Positions 45,270 through 55,800 of a stretch of 64,000 nucleotides of DNA are shown here, one piece after another. The stretch is from Amphibalanus amphitrite (taxonomy: Eukaryota; Arthropoda; Thecostraca; Balanomorpha; Balanidae). The stretch is from assembly GCF_019059575.1 (NCBI RefSeq), contig NW_024881501.1, forward strand, positions 930,001-994,000, in the 5' to 3' direction. Each line of letters starts with the position of its first letter. Positions within the stretch are counted from its first letter, which is position 1. The notes under the pieces were generated by a model, which was not told the DNA's origin, made no database searches, and worked only from the letters and a program-made list of their open reading frames with translations. The translations under genes were made by a program, and so were the position numbers.

Positions 45270-45449
45270 CCAATCAGAAACGAGATCGGCCGTTTGCGGT
45301 TTGAAGGCCGCGCGCATCTGTCAGTTTTCGGCCGTTGGTCTCCGAGAGCGGATGTGAGCAGTGTCGGTGCCGCGCGGCGTGGCCGTTGGTGATTGTGCTT
45401 GCGTGTTGTTCATCGCCTATAGAGCCTCTGTGGACATTTTATTGTAAGT
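45270..45449 (+). promoter_or_regulatory. Candidate Inr+DPE promoter and non-coding first exon
   Basis: CCAATCAG (CCAAT box) lies at 45270-45277, about 50 bp upstream of TCAGTT (Inr, A+1 at 45323). Exactly at +28 to +33 is GGATGT (45350-45355), which fits the DPE consensus RGWYVT; Inr-DPE spacing is strict in arthropod TATA-less promoters. The local sequence is GC-richer than the surroundings. A good 5' splice donor, ATT|GTAAGT, is at 45444. A transcript starting here would give a non-coding exon of about 121 nt (45323-45443). The first ATG (45352) meets a stop at once. The downstream gene was not identified. Confidence 0.45.
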
Positions 45450-45984
45450 ACCGATGTGCTAGAGCATTGCATGCCGCTGAGTGGTGTTAATTTGACCTGG
45501 TTAACAGGACCCCGTGCACGGCCACGTGGCCTAGGTTGTGAGTACGTACATTAATTTTGTTGTGATGCTACAAGTTTATGCATTTTGTTGGTGACTTTGA
45601 AAAAGCCTTGCACTGTAGTGATCCAGTCTCATTATCTCACGCATACGGGCGACCACCCAGGAACGCCGTCGCTCTCTTCAAATATTGTGCGCTGTGCCTT
45701 ATCCAATATGAGGGCGCTGAATGTCTTGTATTCACATTCAAAGTGCATTCAAGTTGTATCGTGGTGTTTATTTACCGCTTGTGCATTGCTGAACGCTTCG
45801 TATAAATTCGTATGCATAAGTGGAGAGTCTCACAATGTTCATTGCTGGTGTGCCCCTCGTATTGTTTGTACGGAAGCCAAATATACATTGTTGCTCTTGA
45901 AGCATGTATTTTTAGTTGGTGAGCTCCGGTTAACAGAAGCTTCGTGAAGCTTCTGAAGCAAGCGTCTGTGAGTTTGTTACCATC
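45450..45984. other. Intron-like stretch, nothing recognised
   Basis: Short frames only; no acceptor plus coding block that I can defend. Confidence 0.3.
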
Positions 45985-46357
45985 CTCTGGGGGGTTTACA
46001 CTAAAGGAAAGAGTAAACATTACCATGTGACAAAGGGTAGGCCAGAAGAATACACTCTCTGTAGGAGGGTAAAGCACAGAGTAGATGATGCGTTACTCCC
46101 TAGAAAAGGGTTCCGTTTAAGATTTACCCTTTCAAAGAGTGTAACCCAAAAAATGTTACACTCTAGACAAGAGTAAATCAAAAGAGTTTACCATTCAGAA
46201 GATGGTAAAAAACGTCTGTGTGTCATGTTACCCCTCCCTGGCGAGTTTACTCTTCATGAAAGAGTAAAATTTACCATCTGGAAGGTGGTAAAAAACGTCT
46301 GTGTGTCAAGCTACCATGCTATGGCGGGTTTACCCTTCAGGAAATGGTAAAAAAGTT
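45985..46357. mobile_element. CACTG-type element end with GGTAAA/TTTACC palindromes
   Basis: Repeated units such as TTTACCCTTCAGGAAATGGTAA and AAAAACGTCTGTGTGTCA (twice) run up to GTTTTCAGTG. The ending matches the CAGTG end at 23386 and the style of EnSpm/CACTG elements with subterminal palindromes. The other end (CACTG...) was not found. Confidence 0.5.
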
Positions 46358-46837
46358 TTCAGTGTGCTATCTCCAAAATGGAAAATTTTCCGATTTGAAG
46401 GACCACACCATCGGATCGCTCGCAAAATTTTGGTCCAGAAAACACTAAAATTGGAGATGGGTATTTTCAAAAGTTAGGTATTTACCGTCTTTTGGGGCAG
46501 CGTGTGCAGCCGATCTGTTCCGAGGGGAGCCGCGACCCGCGACAGTCCTCTGTATCCAGCAGTGGGGCAGTGCGCGTCATGTGAATTATAAATGTAAACT
46601 GGAGCTCGGCTCGTCAACTCCAGGGACTATTTTAATATACGACAATAGCAATTCCATAGATGTTTTCTCGCAGGCAAATCGCATCACCACACACAAACTC
46701 AGTCGGGGGTGAGGGGTGGTATTAGACAGCGCCGGCCGCCAGCCAGGACCGGGGTGAACACTCAGGTTCTGCTTGGGTCTCGCAGAGGTGGTGGCATGTC
46801 ATCAGGGACAGGGGTTCTGGCTGCGCACCTGTTTACG

Positions 46838-48017
46838 TAGGGGAGAGTGGGGTAAGATGCCCAGGGTGGGAAAGACGCCCCACCCCCTCTAGCGGCGAAA
46901 CAAAAAATCGAACCTGGAAATTAATGTTCTTAGCGTAAAGCGGAAGCCTGCCTTGTTAACTGCACAAAAATTTGCGAGGCTCAGTTGGGCAACGGCTGGC
47001 TGGTGATTGCATGTTTTTTATTTGCTACTTTCAAAAAATATTTTGGTGTCAAAACATTGTAAATATCAAAGAAGGTAGATAATTTTTGCGTCCCTTGCTA
47101 TAGTCGTGATAAATTGACATGCGTGTACTGTGTCCCAAACAGTTTGTTTCAGGGTGTAGTTTTATGGCTAACAAATTGTACTGATTTAATGTTACCTCGG
47201 TACCTTGGGGTAAGATGCCCCCTGTCCTGATGGGGAAAGACGCCCCCCTAAATCCGTAGGCTGTCCTTCAAGCAGCCCGTTAAATCATTTATTACATGCC
47301 TGTGATGAGAGACAAAAGCCGATCTGGGACTATTGAGAGTCCAGTACGGTCGGGTACTCCCCATGCCGGTCTCTCGGCCCACACAGCGACTTTTTGGGCG
47401 GCATCTGACTCTGAGAGCCCTTACGACGGCCTCTGTGGGCCACATTATTGGCTCCAGGGCCCCTCACGACATCCTTTGAGGGCTCCCACGTTGGCTCCAC
47501 GGGCCGCGCTGGCATCTGAGGTCCCCACGATGGGCTCGAGGGCCCTCAAGTATCATGAAGACCTATAAGGGCACCACAGTGGTCTCCGAACGCCACCACG
47601 GAGGCTTGTTTGGCCGCGCTGGACTATGATGGCCCTAACGATGACCTCTGAAGCCCCTTACGACTACTTTTGAGGGCCCTTACGATGACGTTTGGTGTCT
47701 ACTGCAGGCCCGAAGGGACTACTGATTCGTTCAGGCGATTCATGTGCCCATTTATGTCACTTATAGTGCAGGGGGCATCTTACCCAACGCCAGGGGGCGT
47801 CTTTCCCACCCTGTGGGGTAAGATGCCCCCTTTCACTTCTTCAGGAAAATGCTTAATAGCAAAAAAAGTTATCATATTTCAAGCACGAAAGTGTGATATT
47901 TTTGGAGAAAAATGATGTCGGCTTCCGTTGAAACTACAAGTTTTTGCTTTCCGATCGTCATTTTCGAATAATATATGACATAGTAAAACCCTGGGCATCT
48001 TTCCCCACTCTCCCCTA
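46838..48017. mobile_element. TA-flanked element with GGGGAGAGTGGGG ends
   Basis: TAGGGGAGAGTGGGGTAAGA (46838) and TCCCCACTCTCCCCTA (ending 48017) are inverted repeats flanked by TA. Internal copies of GGGGTAAGATGCCC and GGGCATCTTACCC occur at about 47207, 47770 and 47815. No transposase. Similar fragment at 34368-34640. Confidence 0.7.
47320..47700. repeat. Degenerate GGGCCCT(C/T)ACGA tandem repeat
   Basis: About 25-35 bp irregular units (GAGGGCCCTTACGATGACC, GGGCCCCTCACGACATCC and others), comparable in style to the GGCGCCCC array at 12175. Lies inside the TA-flanked element. Confidence 0.65.
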
Positions 48018-48621
48018 CATACTCCTGCGATAGCCCAAACACAGACGCGCGCGCTCACACGCACGCACACGGCCACGGTCAGGCCGGCCGGCGCGCCTAC
48101 CTGGCTACCCTCACCTGACCGATGTGTCAGTCCATCTGGGGCCTCCTCTGCTGGTGAGAGGTGGGCGGGGTGCGGGGACGGGGGTCATATGTCCCTCATA
48201 AAGCAGCCTATCGACCGTCGTCCGCCGACCACAGGCGGGTGGGCAGGAGGGGGGGGGGGGGGCGCTCCGACGGAGCGGGCGGACCCCCTCACCGACGACT
48301 TGTTGCGTGTCTCGGTCGCCGCTGGCGCTCAGCGTGTGTCCGCCCAGTGGGCTGGTGGCGGCCGGCGGCGGAGCGGGGACACGCGCCACCGAGCAGTGGA
48401 CCGCGCCGGCCGTGAGGGGTGCTGACGTCCCGCGGACAGGACGCACGGCAGTCGGCGTGTGGCGCGGATTGGGTCTGCCGTATTCCAAACAGCCGCCTGC
48501 TCGGCGGTGCGCGGAAATATCCGATAGTGAACGCTTCGGATAGACTGAGAAGCCCTGCAGTCCAAGGCCGACCTCGCCGTGAAATTGAGCCGCGCGCTGT
48601 GAGTGGATCTGGGTACCGTGA
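48018..48621. other. GC-rich block with one arm of an inverted repeat
   Basis: CpG-rich. 48412-48531 is the reverse complement of 49845-49962 with about 10-15% mismatches by eye. Long open frames on both strands follow from the base composition. On the minus strand CGGTCAG|GTGAGG near 48109 could be a splice donor. No gene is called. Confidence 0.4.
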
Positions 48622-48775
48622 GTTGGACTTGTGAGCTGCGTTAGAGCTGTGCTGGGTGCCCTGCGTTGGACTTGGTGAGCTGTGTTAGAGCTGTGTTAGA
48701 GCTGTGCTGGGCGCCCTGCGTTGGACTTGGTGAGCTGTGTTAGAGCTGTGCTGGGCGGCCTGCGTTGGAATGGGG
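48622..48775. repeat. 44-55 bp tandem repeat
   Basis: Units with GTGAGCTG(C/T)GTTAGAGCTGTG and CTGGGCGCCCTGCGTTGG start at about 48631, 48675 and 48730; one unit has an extra 11-bp duplication (TTAGAGCTGTG). Confidence 0.9.
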
Positions 48776-48860
48776 CTAAATGCGATATGTTGCACTGGTG
48801 CTGGGTGCCGTAAGCTGGATCTATAGTTGCGTTGCTTGAGTTGGAGCGCTGCTGGGTGCC

Positions 48861-49747
48861 TAAACCCTCGCACTTATAGGGGGGGGGGAGGGTCGAACGG
48901 ACCCTCGGTTGTTCGCGAAAAACTGGCGCAAAAGCGGCCAATCGCGCCAAAGCTTTCAATTCCCCAATTCCCTCGCGTTGATCAATGTTGCACCTACCCT
49001 CACATTTTCATGGCCCTGACCCAAACGACATTTGACGAGTAACTTGTTTCTCGGGACCATGTTTGGCCGGAATCGCGATTAGGCGTAGGTCGGCTCACAT
49101 TATCCGCGCGTTTCGAGTTTATCTGTGGTTGTAAACGTTCAAACATTTGAAATGCTGTTGGTCCCATGCATTATGGTGGGTGTCTCAGGTCAAGGGCACC
49201 GACTTTTGATGACCTTAGTTCGGTTTTTTCGAATTTCACATGTCTTTAAGGTATAGTTTTTGGAGGTGATTTAGAATTCAACACCCATTTGGACATTTTC
49301 GGAGTAGCTTTGGTGCCTTCGTCACATATTACGAAGCTGTCAGTGGTAGTTGACACCCTCTATGAATACCAACGCCTACTGGTTGACCTGACCTGACCTG
49401 ACTCGACCTGGCCTAAATCCATGAAGACATCATCTGTGATCAAAACCAACATGCAATTCGTAATCAGCACCCCAAAAACCCCAATACAACCTTACTTTAC
49501 GAAGTTCTAACAAGTCCAGATTTTGCTGACTTTTGCGTCATTGACCTGATCTGGGAGGTCAACCAAAATGACCTAGAACCTAAAATTGGGCATCATCGGT
49601 TTCCTCTCGTCACGGGCAACACGCTCGTTTTTCCGCAAAGCTCTAGCTCAATCAGGGGCCGAACGGCAATGGGGGGGGGGGGGGTCCAACGGACCCCACC
49701 CCCTATACGTTAGCGGCTGGCAAAACACCAATACTGGTAAAGGTTAA
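48861..49747 (+). mobile_element. Family B TTAA element (nearly complete)
   Basis: Left TAAACCCTCGCACTTATAGG (TTAA mutated to TAAA), right AAAGGTTAA (TTAA 49744-49747). Hairpins AGGGTC-GAACG-GACCCT (48888-48905) and GGTCC-AAC-GGACC (49680-49700). B interior in full order. Confidence 0.8.
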
Positions 49748-49845
49748 CCCGCGCATGACTGGGGCTATGGTTGGGGGTCTGGGGCTCCACAAGGACGCCA
49801 TCTCTTTTCTGGTGAATCTACTAAACGGCTATTGGCTGCTCGGCG
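49744..49845 (+). mobile_element. TTAA-element left-end fragment abutting family B
   Basis: TTAACCCGCGCATGACTGGGG uses the right TTAA of the B copy and has the duplicated-tag layout (GACTGGGG ... TGGGGG), but the rest is missing. A third example of end-to-end sharing of a TTAA. Confidence 0.5.
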
Positions 49846-50074
49846 ACCGTCGGATATTTCCGCCCGCACCACCGAGCAGGCGGCTGTTTGGAATGCGGCA
49901 GACCCCATCCGCGACACACTCACTGCCGTGCGTCCTGTCCGCGGGGCCTCAGCACCCCTCACTAAACATATCAAAGTGCGCTTAAACGCTACATGTAAAC
50001 GTAACGGTACGAAACTTGCAATGCTTACAGCTGTTCCAATTTGGCACATTGTGTTCAGGGCAGACATATGCTTG

Positions 50075-50275
50075 GATCCGGAAAAATGGATCTGAGATCC
50101 GATCCCATGGATCCCGATCCGAGATCCATTCAGATCATAGATCCAACCCCTCAATTTTGTCGAGAGATCTTCTGGGATCATAGATCTGACCCTTCAATTT
50201 TGTCGCTAGATCCACTCGGATCATAGATCTGGCTCCCCAATTTTGTCGTGAGATCCATTGGGATCATAGCTCATA
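50075..50275. repeat. GATCATAGATC minisatellite, array 1
   Basis: Four to five units of about 45 bp containing GATCATAGATC(C/T), CCCTCAATTTTGTCG and GAGATCCA. Second array at 61392-61612. Confidence 0.9.
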
Positions 50276-50534
50276 GGTGCTCAAAATGTTAACAACTTTC
50301 TTTCATAAGAAGTTATGAATACCAAAGTATGGTAAGAAACAAACAATCTTACAAAGGCCATATTAGTAAATCATCCAGTTACATTATACAGAATACAAAA
50401 TAAAGGAGGCTCATGACGGTCACAACTTTAGAGAATTGAGTGACATGAAGATTGTTCACATACCAACAGAAAAGTTTGCATTAACAATTAACATAGAGGT
50501 AAGTCAAAGTAATGACTAATGAACAATACATTAC
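50276..50534. other. No feature recognised
   Basis: AT-rich spacer. Confidence 0.4.
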
Positions 50535-51324
50535 TACAGGGTGTCCCAGAAGTCTTGAAGCTTTTTTATTTTTGTCGCGTGACCTTGATATGCCACCGAT
50601 TAAGGCAAATGATGCCTCAAACGAAAGAGAAAGAACTGAAATTTTGTATTTTCATGCGTAGAGCACCACTTTAGTCAGGTGGCCCCCGTTGTGAGTCGCA
50701 CAAGATTGAGCACGAGAGATCACGTTCTTCGCTGCCGCCAAGATCTCCCGGTTTGCGAAACACCGGTGTCGCCATGCCCGTTTCTTGTCAGCTTCAGAGT
50801 CTTATTCCCTGAAGCGAGCGACATAATATTAGCGACATATATTTGAGACGGGTTAATATTTGTTTTAGCCCCATAATAACGCGACGAATCAAAGGATTAC
50901 ACCGGGCTGTTGCTTAGCGTGCTCAAGCAGCTGAGCCTTATTTCCGTAATGGATGCGTGCAAACATGTCAGGAGACTTTCTGATCAGTAAATCATTATGT
51001 TGCTAATGTTTTCTCGGAGATCCAATACTCTGTTTCCTGGCTTGCTTCATGAAATAAGGCTCTGAAGCTGACCAGAAACGGGCATGGCGACACCGGTGTT
51101 TCGCAAACCGGGAGATCTTGGCGGCAGCGAAGAACGTGATCTCTCGTGCTCAATCTTGTGCGACTCACAACGGGGGCCACCTGACTAAAGTGGTGCTCTA
51201 CGCATGAAAATACAAAATTTAAGTTCATTCTCTTTCGTTTGAGGCGTCATTTGCCTTAATCGGTGGCATAGCAAGGTCACACGACAAAAATAAAAAAGCT
51301 TCAAGACTTCTGGGACACCCTGTA
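50535..51324. mobile_element. Mariner-like fold-back MITE
   Basis: CAGGGTGTCCCAGAAGTCTTG and its complement at 51302-51322 form the tips of about 270-bp TIRs (50537-50810 against 51055-51322). TA flanks both ends (50535-50536, 51323-51324). The GGGTGTCCCA terminus and TA duplication are typical of mariner/Tc1 elements. No transposase frame; the central 240 bp is unrecognised. Confidence 0.85.
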
Positions 51325-51660
51325 CTATGCATTTCAGACCCCATGAGACCCTGCTTTTCGGCGATAATTTCTTCAATTTTTGTCCAATTAGCTTGAAATT
51401 TTGGCAGACGATATTTCAGCTCAAGCGCCAATTTTTGTCAATATGGTCTCTTAACAAAATATCAAAATTTAGAGCACTTGTCGTTGGCTCGTAATGTTAA
51501 GCAGTTTTTGCACCCGGATAGAGGCTCGCTCGCTACCGCACCGGATTGGATAGGAGCGCTGGCCAATCACGTTGCGCCGGGCCCAACTAAACTCCGCCCA
51601 CTGGCCGTGACCGCGATGGGTCTATGCCGCTTCAGTCGGTGTCAGCATCGCGGAGAGGTC
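51325..51660 (+). mobile_element. Element L, left inverted end
   Basis: From CTATGCATTTCAGACCCCAT to the GCGGAGAGGTCGG region this is the reverse complement of about 59210-59655. The mariner MITE inserted precisely at its outer edge. Read with the right end, it frames an 8.3-kb composite. Confidence 0.7.
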
Positions 51661-52206
51661 GGAGCGGGACCACATACTGGAGACAAGTGAAGCTGGCAAA
51701 GTTGTTTCGGGACGAAAGCCAAAAAATTATCCGTTTGAGGGCATTTGGTATCCTCCTCACCTTATTTTGGTATTTAAACGTCGAACCAGCTCAGAATATT
51801 CAGAATGATCAGAAGGTAGGATTTATTGGAACGGAACCGGCCGTAGAAGGAAAGATGGATAGACTCTTGGACTCTGAACATTTATTTAAGCCGGAGTTGC
51901 ACCTATCTCATCGTCAGGTTGGGTCAGGTCACTACCGGATTACCTATAAGATCATGTGTAAGCCTCTGCTTGACCCAAAAATATTGATATATTTGGCAGT
52001 GTCAATAAATGTTTCTGAGGAAGGCGCAGAAAGCAACAAAGTAGGATGAAGAGTCTCGGGCACGGCCGATTGCCTGGGGCATCGCTCCAGCGAAACGACT
52101 GTATTCGTGATTCGTGAAGCGGTGCGGGGCGCCGGGTGGGGCAGAAGCGTAATATGTCGCATGGTAGAAATGGCCTTTATCGCGGTGTCATGTGTGTGTT
52201 ATGTTG
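51661..52206. other. Element L interior, unrecognised
   Basis: The 141-codon frame at 51624-52049 shows no motif I recognise and is not called. Confidence 0.3.
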
Positions 52207-52535
52207 TTAAAGGGACACTCCCACCTTAACATTAGTTTTGAGTTGAGATAGCCAAATTGGTGGCCATGGCCTGCAAATACCGGTTTGGGCACTCACAACA
52301 TCGAAAAATGCTTTAATTCGAAGATATGGAATTTCAAACTTGCAGTTTTCGGATTCAGTAAGGGGCTAATGCATTGGAATGCCCCCTTAGAATTTGTGAC
52401 GTCAGCGGAGATCTAACAATTTTTAAATCTTAGACTAAAACCATCGTTAACACGTGGTGGTATACGCTGCTTTGCGCGCAACGTCTGCCGCACTTTAAGG
52501 CTGCCAAATTATTGCTTCCAAATAAAGTCGCTAGT

Positions 52536-52819
52536 TGTTGCAAGTGGCGGCTGCCTGATTTTAGCTTTAATATTGGCTTTAATTTGTTATCAAGGATGCA
52601 TCACGTCAGGTTACGTTAAGATCAAATCAGTGGTATTAAAACTATAATCCCTATATATATATATATATTGCCTTGTTATTATCAGAAAATCAATTCATTG
52701 TTCCGATCCAGGTCAATCTATATTTTTCTGTCACCATTTTTCTCAGCTCACACTCATTTTTCTTTGATCATGCCGCTGCACGTGCTCAAATTCAGCATCA
52801 TCATCTGCGGCACGTAACA
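52536..52819 (-). repeat. BEL 3' LTR
   Basis: 284 bp, TGTTACG...GCAACA in element orientation; includes an (AT)n tract of about 18 bp. Same length and sequence as the 5' LTR. Confidence 0.95.
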
Positions 52820-52829
52820 CCCTCCCCCC
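52820..52829 (-). other. BEL polypurine tract
   Basis: GGGGGGAGGG in element orientation, directly before the 3' LTR and about 20 bp after the stop codon; the usual primer for plus-strand synthesis. Confidence 0.8.
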
Positions 52830-52849
52830 GTGAGACACACGTCTCACCT

Positions 52850-55800
52850 CTAACCTATCCTGCCCTCCAACAGATGAAGCCGCTGGATGGGTCGCACGAC
52901 GGTGCCATCCACGGTGCGAACGGAGGCGGCACGCACTCGGGCATCTCGGCCGTGGTGTAGCTCGACGATGATCCCTGTTCTCCACAAGGCACGTGAAGAG
53001 CGTGGATTGTCTCCAATGAGCACCAGGTCGTGTTCCGCGGGTTTACGTTGGCCGGTCTCCGGACGAGGAGGTAGACGTAGCTCCTTCAAATACTCAGTCT
53101 TCCATCTGTTCCACAGATGCTGAAGAACTTGTTGCCGGTATTTTCTTCCAGCCCTGAGACGCTGGCCGCCGATAGAAGAGAGGTCAGCATCATGGAGACC
53201 AGTTTCATCGCCTGCAGAGTTGCCATGCAGGAAGTCTTGCGGAGACAGAGGACGGACGTCCTCAGGGTCATCAGTAAGGGCCGTCAGGGGTCTCGCGTTG
53301 ATGGCTGCCTCTATTTGACACAGCACAGTACTCAATTCTTCCCACGTGAGGAGGCTTCTTCTTAGAGTTCGACGCAGAGCGTCCTTCGTCATGCGTATCA
53401 GCCTTTCCCAGAATCCACCCCACCACGGGGCTCGCTGTGCACTAAACTTCCACTTGATTCCTCTCGTGGCCAAGATAGGTGACGCCCCTTTGAAGTTCAA
53501 TCCATTGTCGCTGAATATCACTTCAGGCTTCCCTCGTCGTGCTGCAAACCGTTCGTACGCTTTCATGAAGTCGTCTGTCGACAGAGAATCTACCAGCTCC
53601 AGATGTACCGCCCTAACAACAGTGCAGGTGAAAAGAACTAGCCACACTTTCACGGGGATCGATCCAGGACCTTTTCGATAGATGGGGCCTGCTATATCTA
53701 CACCTACAGCGGAGAATGGTGGTCTCGTTGTCACTCTCTCCCTGGGGAGCGGAGCAGCCTCTTCACTGAACGGTTCTGCAGAAAACACCTTGCATCTGCT
53801 GCAGCCCCGAATCAGCTTTCTCACGAGTTTCCGGCCACATGGGATCCAGAACCTTTCTCTGAGTGCATGGAGTGTTTGTTGTACGCCGCCATGGCATGAT
53901 GTTTGATGGCGGTCGAGTACCAACAATTCCACATACTTGTGCTCCGCGGGAATGATGACTGGATGTTTCTCTTCCTGGGTGAGTTCAGCCAGCTGTATTC
54001 GTCCTCGCACTTTCATCAGCTGATCGTTGTCCAGGAATGGATTCAAGTTGAAGATCCTTGACTTCTTGTCGACTCCATTCCCTGATTGTAGTGCCGTGAG
54101 CTCGGCGGCGTACGCATCTTTCTGCACTTCTTTGAGCCAGATCGTTTCCGCTCGTTGGATCTCCTCTGGAGATAAGCTTTCCTGCCGCTCTGTTAGACCC
54201 GTACACACCGCACTCCATCTTAGCACCCATGCCGTAACTCGATGTAGTTTAGCCAAGCTGCTAAACCTGCTGATGTCAATCACGTTTTTCAGACCACCGT
54301 TCCCGTCCGGGTGAGCGTGTGCTCTTGATAGCATGACTGGTGCTATCGTGCCCCTTTCTTCACTGAGACATTCTCGTGGCTCAGAAACCCGGTAGCTCGG
54401 GGGCCACTCTGTTTCGGGCTGCTCCAGCCATGTCGGACCATTCTGCCACAGCTCATCTTGCATCTTCGTCACGGAGGCGCCCCGGGAAGGCAAATCCGCT
54501 GGGTTGCTCTGGCCAGGGCAGTGACGCCAGGTCTCCGGTGGGAACTTTTGTTGCACCTCGGTCACCCGGTTGGACACAAAGGTCCCCCACCGACGTGGGT
54601 CACTTCGTATCCAAGCGAGCGCTACTTCGGAGTCAGACCACAAGTGCACCGCTTCAGGTTGGATCCCCAGAGACATGATGACGTATTCTGTGAGTCGGGC
54701 TCCGATGACTGCCGCCATTAGCTCCAAACGCGCCAGACACATCGGCTTGGTTGGCGCCAGTCTGCTCTTTGACATCACCAGTCTGCTCTTGCGTGGACAG
54801 TCACCACTTGGCCGCAGGTACACGGCGGCGGCGTAGGCTTCTTGGCTCGCGTCGCAGAAAGTATGAATCTGAAAGGAGCCAATGTTCTCTGAGTCGTACG
54901 GTCTTGGAAAACAGATCTTCTCAAGCTCATGAAGTTCCTTCTTCCAAGCGAGCCAAAGTCGCTGCACCTCTTGATTCATCGTATCATCCCACCCTCGTCC
55001 ATGTATCCATAGCTGCTTCAGCATCAGCTTCGGTCGGACGGTGAACGGAGTCAGTAAGCCCAAGGGATCGAAAATCCTGGCTGAGATCCGCAGAATGTTC
55101 CGTTTTGTGGGACGCAGAGAGTCGCTCAACAGCATCAGAGAACTGGGATCGAACCTAAGGCTGTCGTCTGCTCTCGCCCACAACACTCCCAGGACCTTCT
55201 TCTCATTTGACCCGCCGTCAAGAAGGGAGACTGGGCCACTGCAGTCAGCATCCCTTACTCCTGACAGAGCTTTGTTGCTAGCCCATTTTCGCATGTTCAT
55301 CTTCGCTTCGCAAAAAATCTGTTTCGTTTCCTGGATGAAGTTTTCCGCCTTCTCCTCGGTTTTCAGACTGGTGAGCAGGTCGTCGCAGTACAGATCAGTG
55401 CTCAACCGCAAAGCCGACGAACTCCAGACGTCACTGTACTGACTCAAGTGTCGCTTGATGGTCGCTTGGAGAAGAAATGGCGACGCGCTGACCCCAAAGA
55501 TGACACGTGTCATCCGAAATACGGATGGTTCTTCTCCCGGGGTTACTCGCCACAAAAATCGAGTCACATCTCGGTCTTGTGGATGCAGACTTATTTGCAA
55601 AAAGGCCTTCTCAATATCCGCTGACACGGCGACTTGATAGAGCCGGAAACGCAGCAGTATTCCAGCAAGATCTGTGATCAGATTTGGCCCGGGAAGAACA
55701 CAGTTGTTGAGAGAGTGGGGCTCCCCGGCGGATGCGTCAAACACGATTCTGATCTTCCCATTTTTGCGCACAGCATGGTGTGATAGAACATGTACTGGAC

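Noticed and set aside
51624..52049. 141-codon plus frame inside element L
   Set aside because: No recognisable domain, spans element-end sequence, not seen at the opposite end; likely chance.
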